Numbered from the stretch's first letter, positions 18,297-27,490 are shown. The stretch: 64,000 nucleotides of DNA from Saprospiraceae bacterium (GCA_016719615.1 JADJYQ010000001.1:1896501-1960500), one strand, 5' to 3'. Made by a program: numbers and translations. Notes: a model not told the origin generated them from the sequence alone.

Positions 18297-18304
18297 CAAA
18301 ATTA
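18297..18304 (-). promoter_or_regulatory. -7 promoter element (TAATTTTG) for the prolyl oligopeptidase
   Basis: Exact TAnnTTTG on the minus strand, 29 bases before the ATG at 18268. A divergent exact match (TAGTTTTG) on the plus strand at 18326-18333 could serve the gene at 18443, so the spacer may hold back-to-back promoters. Confidence 0.55.
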
Positions 18305-18442
18305 CTGAATAGCCCTCGAATTATGTAGTTTTGGGGCTAATTCAGTATATTTTTTACAGAATGGAGAAATTAATGTTATAAAAGGCTTGAATGGTATGAA
18401 ACCTAAATATATGCTTCCTTTAAGCAGTTTAGATAGAAAGTC

Positions 18443-19405
18443 ATGAATAAGAGAACCCAAGATTTTATACACATCTGCAGCAAGTATTTAATGCTTTTCG
18501 GCTTTAGCTTAATGCCCCAGTTTGGGATTGCACAAGACACCATAAGCCGCCTTGAAGAACGGATCAAAGATCAGCTACAGCAAATGGATGTTCTGATTAA
18601 CTCAGACCAAAGGAATTTGGATTCCCTGAAATTTTTGATGACTGCCTCGAAAAATCGCGACCTCAAAGTAAAGCACAATATTCAGAACGATCATTATGTT
18701 GACCATCTCCGCAATCGAAATTATCTAAGAGAATTGCTTGGTGAAATCAGACAATTAAGATACCGCACGGAAAAAACAGCTTTGCAAGATCTTAGGCGTA
18801 TTTCTGATCATTTAAAGGTGTTAGAAAAAAACAAACTACCTGATTTCGAACAACAAAAAATTATTACAGCTAAAGATTACGTAGCTACGAAAACAGAAGT
18901 CTATGTGCAGCCTATTCATCATTTTTGTCAGTTAACGAAAAGTAAGGATGGAAAATCTTTGGCCAATGAATTTGAAACTTTGTTTGAATTTACGGAACCC
19001 AAACTGGATGCCTATTATAAAGATTCCGAGTTCCTGGAATGCAAAGCCCGTTTTATCAAATCGGAAAAGGATTATTTTCTCGAACTCAAATTTATTTTCA
19101 ATAGTCCGCAGGCTGAAAAAATGATTGGCAGTATTGATGCAGCTTCACCCAGCAGGATTGATTTTATAAATGGTTCATTTATTTATTTGCAAGCCTTGGC
19201 AGTTACAGATGCACAATCGATAACTGCAACAGGGCAAACTGCCTATCAGGTAAAATATAAACTTGACAAGGAAGACCTACATAGATTGTCTGAAGAAGAA
19301 CTGGATACACTCACTTTCGTTTGGACCAGTGGTGCAGATAAATACGAAATCGTAGACCTGGATGTCCTTCAAAATATGTTTGCATGTCTGAAAACAAAGA
19401 ACTGA
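18443..19405 (+). CDS. Exported protein of unknown function with N-terminal coiled coil
   Basis: I do not recognise this 320-residue protein. A hydrophobic signal sequence ends near LMPQFGIAQ|DT. Residues ~30-135 are strongly helical and charged with heptad-like spacing (RLEERIKDQLQQMDVLI, RELLGEIRQLRYRTEKTAL). Residues ~145-320 look like a mixed alpha/beta domain. Its last 22 bases overlap the start of miaE, so the two are probably translated together, although nothing links an exported coiled-coil protein to tRNA hydroxylation. Normal codon use and length suggest a real gene. Confidence 0.6.
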   Translation: MNKRTQDFIHICSKYLMLFGFSLMPQFGIAQDTISRLEERIKDQLQQMDVLINSDQRNLDSLKFLMTASKNRDLKVKHNIQNDHYVDHLRNRNYLRELLGEIRQLRYRTEKTALQDLRRISDHLKVLEKNKLPDFEQQKIITAKDYVATKTEVYVQPIHHFCQLTKSKDGKSLANEFETLFEFTEPKLDAYYKDSEFLECKARFIKSEKDYFLELKFIFNSPQAEKMIGSIDAASPSRIDFINGSFIYLQALAVTDAQSITATGQTAYQVKYKLDKEDLHRLSEEELDTLTFVWTSGADKYEIVDLDVLQNMFACLKTKN

Positions 19406-19989
19406 GCAAACTTGGACTTCACTTGCCAACCGATCCTCGGTGGGTAGATCTTGCCTCAATGTCGTTGGAGGACATCTTGACTGACCATGCCTATTGCGAA
19501 CAAAAAGCAGCAAGCGCATGTATTTCTTTAATTCAACTGTATCCTGACAAACTGGAATTGGTCGAACAAGTAGCACCTGTCGTTACTGAAGAATGGGGGC
19601 ATTTTCGACTCGTAATCCAGGAACTGCGCAAGAGAAATTTAAAACTTGGGTTTCAGCGCAAAGATGAATATGTACATGCTTTATTGTCATTTCAAATTAA
19701 AGGTGGTTCGCGTGAAACCCGGCTTATCGAACTCCTTTTAAGTTGTGCATTAATTGAAGCCCGGAGTTGCGAACGATTCCGTTTATTATCGCTCCATCTC
19801 AAAGACGAAGGGCTTCAGGATTTTTATCACCATTTTATGGTCTCCGAAGCAGGCCATTACAAAATGTTTTTACAACTTGCGGAATTATATGCCGGCAAAA
19901 CAAAAGTTCGCGAAAGATGGCAGGAGTATCTCGACAAGGAAGCGGAAATCATGCGGACATTGGAATTGCGTGGAGATAGGATGCATTGA
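19384..19989 (+). CDS. miaE: tRNA-(ms2)io6A37 hydroxylase
   Basis: 201 residues, the usual size for MiaE. This diiron monooxygenase hydroxylates the isopentenyl group of (methylthio)isopentenyladenosine-37. Ferritin-like iron ligands are visible: DHAYCEQKAA, EEWGHFRLV (E-x-x-H), LIEARSCERF and SEAGHYKMF (second E-x-x-H). The start overlaps the upstream gene by 22 bases. The last 83 bases (19907-19989) are duplicated at 25674-25756, where they encode the same C-terminus with two conservative changes. Confidence 0.9.
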   Translation: MSENKELSKLGLHLPTDPRWVDLASMSLEDILTDHAYCEQKAASACISLIQLYPDKLELVEQVAPVVTEEWGHFRLVIQELRKRNLKLGFQRKDEYVHALLSFQIKGGSRETRLIELLLSCALIEARSCERFRLLSLHLKDEGLQDFYHHFMVSEAGHYKMFLQLAELYAGKTKVRERWQEYLDKEAEIMRTLELRGDRMH

Positions 19990-20182
19990 GTAAAAATAAA
20001 ATACATAATCTCAATATAGTTGTAATAAGAATTCATTTTAACAAGCTACTGAAGCAGCCCATTCGTTTCCCCAACGTTATTATTTTAAGATCCTTTAATT
20101 GGATTTAATAAAAATAACCAAACCCTGCCACTCCAAATGAATGGCTATTAGATATATTTATTAATCATATTATACGCAGGCC

Positions 20183-21592
20183 TTGAAAAAATCACTCTTT
20201 TGTTATTGTTTAAGCCCGATACTAAATCTTTATTTTATCTGGCCTGTCTTTTGTCAAAATGAATTATGGATTCATAAATATCCAATTACCACGCAAAAGC
20301 CTTTATTGACAAAAATAGATCACCAAACATTTGCTTTGTCAGGTAGTGCTTGCAAACAGGGAATCGGATGTATCAATTTTACGGATTTATACAATCAAGA
20401 AGGTAAAAAACTGGTTCAGTTTGATTGGGATAATTATACATATGACATTAAACAAGTTGTCCTGCAGACTATGCTTTATGATAGTCTCCTTTTCATCCTT
20501 TTTGCGAATGGAAAGCTCATATCTATAAACAAGTTAACAAATACAGTCGACAGCAGTTATTACAATGTTCTTGGCAGTTTACGAGAGCCAAATGCACGTA
20601 TCGATAAAGCATTTGCGGTGAACGAAGTCATTTACACATATGGAGAGCTTTTGAAAACTAAATGCAATTTCCACATCCAATACCATACCCGACATAGAGC
20701 AGTAATCTATGATCAACCTTGCGAAGCATATCCTCTTAATTCCATTATTGCCCGGTTATTAGATGGTAGTATTTTGGCAACCAGGACAGAAAATCAAAAT
20801 ACGATCCTAGAAAAATTCGAAAATTCTGGTCAGAATAAAATATTTTCAATATCAATCGATAGCTTAGAATTGCCACAATATAGACTATTGGCATACGAAA
20901 CAAAATCTAGTGACTTGTTGATATGTTATGATATTGAGTCGGATTCGATGTTTTATACCAAAATTCTTAGGATCAATGCGATTGGCTATCTTTTGTGGAG
21001 CAAATACATCTTTCCTGGCAAACCTAATTGGCCATATGGCATCTCCTATAAAAGCTACAATTGCGCAATTGAAAACCCCAATGAAGAAATTATCCTTGGA
21101 GGCACTGAAGGAGAATTTGTGTTAGGGCATAGAGGTCGGTATTTGCTAAGTAAATTTTCTAAAACCGGAACATTCATTTGGGATAAATATTCGGATGTCG
21201 GAACTGAAGGTGATGAAGTCAATTCACTGGCATTTGATAAATATCAAAACTTAATTCTAGCAGGGACAGCTGACATTTCAGATTCTGAACTAATAAATAA
21301 AATATTTATTTCTAAATTTTCCACACGCAATTTCACAGATCCCAATGATAAATACGAAAACATAGTAGTTTATCCTTTGCCTGTGAATCAAAAAATAAAT
21401 GTTTGGATTCAGGATCATCACAAAGCACCGTTCTATTTAGAAATTATTGATTTAACTGGCGCTACAATAAAAAATGAAACAAAGCATACCACCCAGTTTG
21501 AGCTTACTCTTCCATCAACTTTAGCTAAACCTTTATTTCTAAAAATAATGGATTCTAAAGGAATTATATTATTTCTAAAACCGCTACTTTAA
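20183..21592 (+). CDS. T9SS-exported protein of unknown function
   Basis: 469 residues starting at TTG 20183, which begins a signal peptide (KKSLFCYCLSPILNLYFIWPVFC). The middle (30-385) is beta-rich with loosely propeller-like blades (LTKIDHQTFALSGSAC, NSLAFDKYQNLILAGTAD). Residues ~390-469 are a type A T9SS sorting domain: NIVVYPLPVNQKINVWI, YLEIIDLTGATIKNE, and a terminal LFLKIMDSKGIILFLKPLL. The protein is therefore expected to cross the outer membrane via T9SS. It occupies the gap between miaE and a truncated copy of the neighbouring gene, so it appears to be inserted cargo. Confidence 0.7.
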   Translation: MKKSLFCYCLSPILNLYFIWPVFCQNELWIHKYPITTQKPLLTKIDHQTFALSGSACKQGIGCINFTDLYNQEGKKLVQFDWDNYTYDIKQVVLQTMLYDSLLFILFANGKLISINKLTNTVDSSYYNVLGSLREPNARIDKAFAVNEVIYTYGELLKTKCNFHIQYHTRHRAVIYDQPCEAYPLNSIIARLLDGSILATRTENQNTILEKFENSGQNKIFSISIDSLELPQYRLLAYETKSSDLLICYDIESDSMFYTKILRINAIGYLLWSKYIFPGKPNWPYGISYKSYNCAIENPNEEIILGGTEGEFVLGHRGRYLLSKFSKTGTFIWDKYSDVGTEGDEVNSLAFDKYQNLILAGTADISDSELINKIFISKFSTRNFTDPNDKYENIVVYPLPVNQKINVWIQDHHKAPFYLEIIDLTGATIKNETKHTTQFELTLPSTLAKPLFLKIMDSKGIILFLKPLL

Positions 21593-21610
21593 GAAAAACT
21601 TATACTCCCC

Positions 21611-21772
21611 TACTTCACCTGCTCTAATTTCTGCGTCTGAACATCCTGACTAAGCTCGATCAATTTGCTCATGATGGCAACACAGGATTCGACTACTGGA
21701 GCAAAGGATTGTCTTTGTTCTTCTTCCGGTTTGGTGATGAGTTGTCCGTATTGTTCGGGTGTAAAGGCAAGG
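21611..21772 (-). pseudogene. Truncated 3' copy of the two-helix membrane protein gene at 25799-26344
   Basis: About 162 bases match 25800-25961 with roughly a dozen mismatches by eye. The translated piece (TPEQYGQLITKPEEEQRQSF... ending KLEQVK and a stop) differs from the intact protein mainly at synonymous sites, with K/Q, I/F and Y/F replacements. No 5' part or start codon remains. The pattern of changes indicates a diverged allele that evolved under selection before being truncated, rather than a decaying local duplicate. Confidence 0.8.
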
Positions 21773-21795
21773 GGGAATTATAAACAATAAGATCG

Positions 21796-22644
21796 TCAAT
21801 TCACAATCAATCTCTTTAGATAAAGTTTATGTTCTGAATAGATTTTAACAATATAAATTCCCTTTTCCAAACCAGATATATCGAAATCCATTGTTTGATA
21901 AACAACTTTCAATCTTCCGTTTGAATCATATATTTCAATTTTCACCGGAAGGGGTTCAATTAAATTTTTAATCTGAACCAATCCATGAGCAGGATTGGGA
22001 AACAAATATATATCTGAATTCTGAGTTGCTTTATCATCAATTTTTGTAATATGGGTCAGCCTAAAATTGTCAATTTGATTCCAGCTTCGGTGGCCTACTT
22101 TGTTTTTGATCGTTATATACTTCGAATTCTGCGTTGCCTTGAATATTTTATGCACTTCTACCCATGTCATACGCTGAGGAAATGCGGTATCTATAAATAT
22201 GCCAAATAATGTGTCTGATAAAGATTCCCCAATATAAACTTCGGCAATTGTATCGTGATTCGTAGTGTTACCGAATAAATAAAAACGGAGGGCATACATT
22301 TCACCCGGCTCCAGCTCTTTGTCCAATTCAAGGGCCACAGCATCCGATGTGAGGCCGGTATAACTCTCACCAGCCAATCCTATACAAAACTTATTGCTTT
22401 GAGGATCCACGAAGCAATCAAACGTATGGATATCAATTTGACCGGGATCCATCCTGCCTGTATTGTTTTTTCCAAATGCATACACATAAGCCATACGTTT
22501 ATTGAAATCTTTATCCGACAAATTAAATACGCATGATTGAGCATTTACATTTTCAAAATCCCCGTTTCGAAATTGTTGGGCTTGTATAGAATTTAGCAAA
22601 AATAGATAAGGACATGAAGACAGAATAAGAGCCACCTTGTTCAT
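21796..22644 (-). CDS. T9SS-exported protein of unknown function (282 aa)
   Basis: Signal peptide (MNKVALILSSCPYLFLLNSIQAQ), then a jelly-roll-like beta domain (FRNGDFENVNAQSC, DIHTFDCFVDPQ, LGESYTGLTS-type loops, QIDNFRLTHI) that resembles carbohydrate-binding/'gliding' accessory modules. The end is a type A sorting domain (IYLFPNPAHGLVQIKNL, EIYDSNGRLKVV, DISGLEKGIYIVKI). Its start codon overlaps the stop of the upstream gene by four bases (ATGA), so the pair is translationally coupled. Function is unknown. Confidence 0.7.
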   Translation of the reverse strand: MNKVALILSSCPYLFLLNSIQAQQFRNGDFENVNAQSCVFNLSDKDFNKRMAYVYAFGKNNTGRMDPGQIDIHTFDCFVDPQSNKFCIGLAGESYTGLTSDAVALELDKELEPGEMYALRFYLFGNTTNHDTIAEVYIGESLSDTLFGIFIDTAFPQRMTWVEVHKIFKATQNSKYITIKNKVGHRSWNQIDNFRLTHITKIDDKATQNSDIYLFPNPAHGLVQIKNLIEPLPVKIEIYDSNGRLKVVYQTMDFDISGLEKGIYIVKIYSEHKLYLKRLIVN

Positions 22645-24281
22645 TTTATCTTGATTAGTTTACCAGCGTAAATCAACACATTCAATTCATTCCTCAATTC
22701 CACAATATAGCTTGCTTCGGGCAGCTCTTTAATATTTATAATATTGTTTTGGATTGATAAGTCCTTTTGCAAAAGCAACTGTCCTTTCAAATCATAAAGA
22801 TTTAATTTGAAAAGGCCCTCTTCCTCAATTTTAACTTTGATCCAATCAACTGCTGGATTTGGCATTAGAATCATCGACTTTTTTAATTCATTTCCTTGTT
22901 GTGTTTTTGTCAATGCATCAAGATCCCATAGAGCTGTAATGAAACGTTCCGTTTGCTCATACTCACCAACTTTTAAATGTGCTTGTCGATATCTGGTTCC
23001 TGTTAAAATTTTATTGGGTTCAATTTCATACATACTCATATAACCTCCAGTATTAAAACTGTCTTTCGTTATGATTTCCGAATGCAGTATAATATTTCCA
23101 TTCCCATCGGATTTATAAAATGCAAATCCCGTTTTGGTCTTTTCTTCAGTTTCATCGCAAGATAACAAAACACCAGGTTCATTTTTAAGTTTCAAAATAC
23201 CATTACAAATTCCATAACCTTTATTAATTCTTGTTGGCAATATAATTTCTTCCTTTAAATTACCCTCAAAGTCAAAAATAAAAATGTGTTGCAATGGATA
23301 TTCATTTTTAGTATATTCCCTTCCTATTACGCCAATGATTCCATCACCCACTTTGTTCAAATAATACTCCCTAATGTTTGACATTTGGTTAGTGACATCA
23401 AATGAAGCCAGTTCATTTAATTTTTCGTCGAGCAGAAATATTTTAAACTCCATACTATCCCCTGTTATATATGGATTGTTTTTAAAGGTGTGAAGCAACC
23501 TTACAATAGTGTCAAAACTATGATTATTTAAAATCGGAATTTCAGTGTAAGGTATTACATTTTTATACGCACCAACCATGGTATGTACGTTTTCCAAATT
23601 CTTGTATTTGCCAATAGAATCCAATCTTGTTTTTGCCATATCAAATGCAGGGATACTAACCTTCTCCCTCATCGTATAAACAAAGTAATCACCATTATTA
23701 TCTTTATGCAAGTAAGAGTGTTGATATAAATGGACTTTAAAAGCAGGAAATATTGAATCTTCAATAGGAGAATGGTATTTATATATTTCCTTTCCCGTAT
23801 CCAGATCATATTTGCGTATGCTGAGTTTGCCATTATCCCAGATGGGGTATAACCACCAAACTGTGTCATAATTGTACCGGAAATTCAACAATTCCAGTTG
23901 ATTTTCTTCATTGATAAAATATCGGTTGGTGTATTCCCGTTTAGGAGAGTGTCTTAAATCATAGGCATTGCTCCACAATGATTTTCCAGTTTTTAAGTCC
24001 AGTTTTTCTATGAAATTTCCGGATATATCTTCAATTTCATTTAAGTAAACCAAATATAATGCACCTTCATGAATCAGTATTTTTCGCTCAGCGAGACAAC
24101 AATACCAATCCATTCCAGTCCTTCCCTTGTACCCAATGGCAGAAGAGTCAATGGCAGCATGGGCCCATATCGGTTGTTTATTTGAAAAAATATCAGCTAA
24201 TGGATCTCTTTGACCAAAAAGGCTGGTGAATGAAAGTAAATGGACTATAAAACTTACATATTTAACTTTGGAATCGTACAT
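22641..24281 (-). CDS. T9SS-exported propeller-like protein of unknown function (546 aa)
   Basis: I start at the ATG at 24281 (MYDSKVKYVSFIVHLLSF), which gives a signal peptide ending near SLFGQ; an upstream ATG at 24320 would put 13 polar residues before it. The body is a long beta-rich region with repeated 'display'-type strands (LDLKTGKSLWSNAYDLR, YDLDTGKEIYKYHSP, IFDFEGNLKEEIILP), consistent with a PQQ/quinoprotein-like propeller without catalytic residues. The C-terminal ~80 residues are a type A sorting domain (ILMPNPAVDWIKVKI, LYDLKGQLLLQKDL, LPEASYIVEL). It heads an operon with the next T9SS gene. Confidence 0.7.
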   Translation of the reverse strand: MYDSKVKYVSFIVHLLSFTSLFGQRDPLADIFSNKQPIWAHAAIDSSAIGYKGRTGMDWYCCLAERKILIHEGALYLVYLNEIEDISGNFIEKLDLKTGKSLWSNAYDLRHSPKREYTNRYFINEENQLELLNFRYNYDTVWWLYPIWDNGKLSIRKYDLDTGKEIYKYHSPIEDSIFPAFKVHLYQHSYLHKDNNGDYFVYTMREKVSIPAFDMAKTRLDSIGKYKNLENVHTMVGAYKNVIPYTEIPILNNHSFDTIVRLLHTFKNNPYITGDSMEFKIFLLDEKLNELASFDVTNQMSNIREYYLNKVGDGIIGVIGREYTKNEYPLQHIFIFDFEGNLKEEIILPTRINKGYGICNGILKLKNEPGVLLSCDETEEKTKTGFAFYKSDGNGNIILHSEIITKDSFNTGGYMSMYEIEPNKILTGTRYRQAHLKVGEYEQTERFITALWDLDALTKTQQGNELKKSMILMPNPAVDWIKVKIEEEGLFKLNLYDLKGQLLLQKDLSIQNNIINIKELPEASYIVELRNELNVLIYAGKLIKIK

Positions 24282-24316
24282 AATAATTCGTTTATAATTA
24301 AAACTAATTTCATTTG

Positions 24317-25083
24317 TCACTGACAGCTATGGTCATCGCAATCGCCGTATTCCGTACCACCATAACACGGATCCAGGGTATCCTCGGCACAATCTCCAAA
24401 ATCAGTAAAGGAGGGAGTTCCTTCCTGATAAGTAGTACCCGTCCAACACCAGGGTGTTTCCTTTTTGCAACAAGCGGTACCACAGATCAATTGGCTCCAT
24501 TCTGTGCGGGGTGGCTCCTCATTTGGATATTCTATTACGCACCAAATATAACAAAGTGCTGAGTAAAAGTCACTGCAAAAACACCAAAATTACCTCCACA
24601 AGCAAATGTGTCTCTGTAAGCAGTATTTGCAAATAATTGTCCTACCAGATATCTTTCCAGGGATTTTTTCGCTTTAGCATAAAACAAATCCATCTCGGCT
24701 ACCAGTGTGGCATAATCCGGCACTGCGGCGATGGAGTCCCACCTATCCAACAGGGAGTCGCATCCATTGGTCAAAAGAGAAATTTCAAAATTCGTTATGA
24801 CAAATTTTGATAAAACGCCTTGATCCTGACATCTCCATAAATCGTAGGTCGCATAAACCTGACAGGGTGAATAGCCTTCTACATTAAGCAATTGGACCGC
24901 AGCTGTTGCCGTTTTTACGCAGTCTTCCTGTTCCTCTTCGTCAAAACAGTATTCATCTGATCTTAAGGTAAGATTGGTATTCGATTTTTCATCCGTAAAA
25001 CGGGAGTCTTCGGAGTTGGTTACTTCACAGGAGAAAAATCCTACCGTGAAAATTAAAATATAATACAAATTATTGAGTCTCAT
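24317..25083 (-). CDS. Cys-rich lipoprotein of unknown function, interrupted by a one-base frameshift
   Basis: The first 182 codons (to 24535) start with a lipoprotein signal (IFTVGFFSC) and an acidic linker, then a helical Cys-containing domain. Around 24577-24581 (five A on the plus strand) the frame breaks. Adding one base joins it to a long open frame ending at the TGA at 24317-24319, with a Cys-dense tail (LICGTACCKKETPWCWTG, FGDCAEDTLDPCYGG, DCDDHSCQ). The tail is far too ordered to be chance, so the natural protein should be about 255 residues. It lies directly upstream of the two coupled T9SS genes. No known domain recognised. Confidence 0.55.
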
Positions 25084-25673
25084 TTTATTTAGTTTTGTAA
25101 TAAAAAAACATGGTCAATTACTCCTTAAAATATTAAGGGCATGAAAGTGAAATCATTGACCGGGAAATTCTTTTGATCAATATTTTTTAATTAGAATCCA
25201 TATCTTTAATTTCTAATGAGATTAGATTCAAAATAAGAATCATCCGGTCAACTCTTGTCGGGTGGTATATATTCAGTGTTCTCCATATCGATGGGGGTTT
25301 TGTGGTTAATTAATCTCCACGCATTCCTTTCTATTAAAATCCGGAATGTCTAAATCATCCTCCTCCGTTGCAATATATTTATATCTATATAGGCTGTATA
25401 ACAAAGAGTAAATTTTAACATAATTTTAACCAAATTATGCAGACATTGGGCTTCGTATAATAAGTAATTTCTCAAATTCTTTTGTCTTTGATCTACTTTA
25501 AAACTTTCTAAATAATTTACTCACTATTCCTAAATAAATAATTTCAAAATCAACACTTCAAGAACATAAATGAACTTGAAATAAAAACCCAAATAATGAA
25601 GAATATGGTCCTTACTTCGATTGCATTTAATAGGATACTAAACGCATAAAATTATAAGCCAACTAAACTACTG
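25084..25673. other. 590-bp AT-rich spacer with possible small-gene remnant
   Basis: No full gene is visible. On the minus strand between about 25385 and 25248 two adjacent frames read as protein-like peptides (IATEEDDLDIPDFN, then after a one-base shift NHKTPIDMENTEYIPPDKS and TGA). Joined, they would make a ~45-55-residue acidic peptide without a clear start. I see no promoter match or terminator. Confidence 0.3.
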
Positions 25674-25756
25674 TCCGCAAAAGATGGCAGGAGTATCTTA
25701 ACAAGGAAGCGGAAATCATGCGGTCTTTGGAATTGCGTGGGGATCGGATGCATTGA
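25674..25756 (+). pseudogene. 3'-terminal fragment of miaE (second allele)
   Basis: 83 bases match 19907-19989, ending at the same stop codon. They encode NKEAEIMRSLELRGDRMH, against DKEAEIMRTLELRGDRMH in the intact gene. There are about eight base differences, mostly synonymous or conservative. Forty-two bases later the convergent gene at 25799 ends, so this spot preserves an 'empty' miaE/neighbour junction. Confidence 0.85.
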
Positions 25757-25798
25757 AAAAAATTGAACACTTACAAAATCAGGACGATTTACAAGTTT

Positions 25799-26344
25799 TT
25801 ACTTCACCTGTTCTAATTTCTGCGTTTGAACATCCTGACTAAGCTCGATCAATTTGCTCATGATGGCAACACAGGATTCAACAACCGGTGCAATGGATTG
25901 TCTTTGTTCTTCTTCCGGTTTGGTGATGAGTTTTCCGTATTGCTCGGGCGTATATGCAAGGGTTATTTTTTCGGTTGCGCATTTGCAATAATCCTGTACG
26001 AGATCGGGATATTTTTCTGCTGTGCGTTTTCCGTTTTCGAGACATTGTTGAATGAGCAATGATTTCATTTCTGCATCCCAATATTGAAGATTCTCACCAG
26101 TAAAAGCAGCTGATTTTTTTTGTGGTGCCTGAACACTCGTTTTAGGAGTCTCAGCATTATTCAAACTGAGATAAATACCCGCTGCCAAACAAATCGTTGC
26201 AAGTGCTAATGCAATTATTCGATCAATTTTTCGGGCCTCTTCAGGTCTTGTATCTGGTTCTTGCTTTTTTTGAATCCAGCCGAAAGTTTTCGCAAACAAA
26301 TAAATGCCTGCAAGAACAAGTATATATCCTAAATAAACAAACAT
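25799..26344 (-). CDS. Two-helix membrane protein of unknown function (181 aa)
   Basis: Residues 1-17 and ~42-60 are membrane helices with a short charged loop between (KKQEPDTRPEEARKIDR). The remaining ~115 residues form a soluble helical domain with conserved-looking Cys (QQCLENGKR, QDYCKCATEK, VVESCVAIM), a pattern seen in small heme-free Cys-rich domains of unknown role. It follows the coiled-coil gene at 26373 after 28 bases, likely one transcript. A truncated allele of its 3' end lies at 21611-21772. Confidence 0.6.
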   Translation of the reverse strand: MFVYLGYILVLAGIYLFAKTFGWIQKKQEPDTRPEEARKIDRIIALALATICLAAGIYLSLNNAETPKTSVQAPQKKSAAFTGENLQYWDAEMKSLLIQQCLENGKRTAEKYPDLVQDYCKCATEKITLAYTPEQYGKLITKPEEEQRQSIAPVVESCVAIMSKLIELSQDVQTQKLEQVK

Positions 26345-26372
26345 AGTCGATTTTAAATGTGGCCTCCGGCCG

Positions 26373-27389
26373 TTAACTATTAAATAAGCCGTCGTAATGG
26401 TTGTCTTTTCCAGATCCTTTCTCCAGGGTCTGTCGTTCGGGTTGTTTGGATTCTAATAAATTTTCTGATTTTCCACCCATCAACAAGAGTTTACTTTTTT
26501 CTTCGTATTGCTGAAGCATCTTCAATCCTTCTTCTTCAAAAACGCCATTTTGTAAATCTACTGAACTCATGAAGTTGGATGAGAGTTCCATAAATCTTTC
26601 CATCTCCCCTACTTTGTAGGCTACGTCATCGGCGATATGTTCCAAAGCCTGGTCGAACATGATTCGCTGATCCGCATTGCCACTGATGACGTTCATGGCT
26701 GATTTCATGGCGCTGTGTGAAGCCCGAATGGCTTTGCGTTCCTGTTCCTTCAACTTCACCTGATCTTTGGTGTCTTCGAGCAGGATCTCTGAATTCTGAT
26801 ACATTTTTGTGAGCACTTTACTCAGGATATCCATTTTTGAAAGCAGGTGCTGGTATTTTTCATTGGTATCCTGCAACCTGGCAGCTTTGCGTGTTGCTAA
26901 AACCATTTGTGATTCCTGATCCTGGGTGCGGGCTACCTGTGCCATGCGCAGTTGCTGTTCAATTTCTTTGCTGTTTTCTGTTACATTGGTTTGCAGCTTT
27001 CGGATTTGTCCTTTCAAGACTCCTATTTGTTCGCTCATGGTCGACAAATTCTTTTCCAGGTCGTCTATATAATTTTTAAGAATACCAATAGGATCGATGG
27101 TCACAAAAATTCCGGTAAACCACCGCATGATGCTTTTATACATATAGCCTATGAGCGTTCTCATTTTGGGATCTAGGATCATATAAATTACAGCACCTAG
27201 CACCAGCAACATACCGCCCAAATAAATGAGGTTTGAAGTAAGGCTTATGATGTAGGGAAGGTTTTTATAGAGCAGATATCCACCACCAAGCAGCAGACCT
27301 CCTAAAACTACGGAGCCGGTCACTCCTTCGGGTTTGCTCCAGAAGCCTTTTGGCTTATCGAATCCGGGACCTGTGTTCATTGTACTCAT
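26373..27389 (-). CDS. Membrane-anchored coiled-coil protein, distantly PspA-like
   Basis: 338 residues. Two hydrophobic segments (~25-43 and ~50-70) anchor it. From ~95 to ~305 it is almost entirely helical with heptads (IDDLEKNLSTMSEQIGVLKG, KILQ-type repeats, KDQVKLKEQERKAIRASHSA, DDVAYKVGEMERFME). The arrangement of long helices is reminiscent of PspA/IM30, but I see no signature I would call decisive. The tail is polar and disordered. A promoter match lies about 95 bases upstream, and a tandem repeat fills the would-be 5' UTR. Confidence 0.5.
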   Translation of the reverse strand: MSTMNTGPGFDKPKGFWSKPEGVTGSVVLGGLLLGGGYLLYKNLPYIISLTSNLIYLGGMLLVLGAVIYMILDPKMRTLIGYMYKSIMRWFTGIFVTIDPIGILKNYIDDLEKNLSTMSEQIGVLKGQIRKLQTNVTENSKEIEQQLRMAQVARTQDQESQMVLATRKAARLQDTNEKYQHLLSKMDILSKVLTKMYQNSEILLEDTKDQVKLKEQERKAIRASHSAMKSAMNVISGNADQRIMFDQALEHIADDVAYKVGEMERFMELSSNFMSSVDLQNGVFEEEGLKMLQQYEEKSKLLLMGGKSENLLESKQPERQTLEKGSGKDNHYDGLFNS

Positions 27390-27462
27390 TGACTATGATT
27401 GACTATGATTGAATATGATTGACTATGATTGAATATGATTTACTTTGATTAACTATGAATTA
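27390..27462. repeat. ~10-bp tandem repeat (TATGATTGAC/A) in the 5' UTR of the coiled-coil gene
   Basis: About seven imperfect units of TATGATTGAC / TATGATTGAA lie between the ATG at 27389 and the promoter element at 27483-27490. Copy-number change would alter leader length. Confidence 0.7.
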
Positions 27463-27482
27463 CTGTGATTGTGAACTGGCGT

Positions 27483-27490
27483 CAAAGTTA
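27483..27490 (-). promoter_or_regulatory. -7 promoter element (TAACTTTG) for the 27389-25799 operon
   Basis: Exact TAnnTTTG on the minus strand, 93 bases before the start codon. The repeat array above would be transcribed as leader. Confidence 0.5.
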
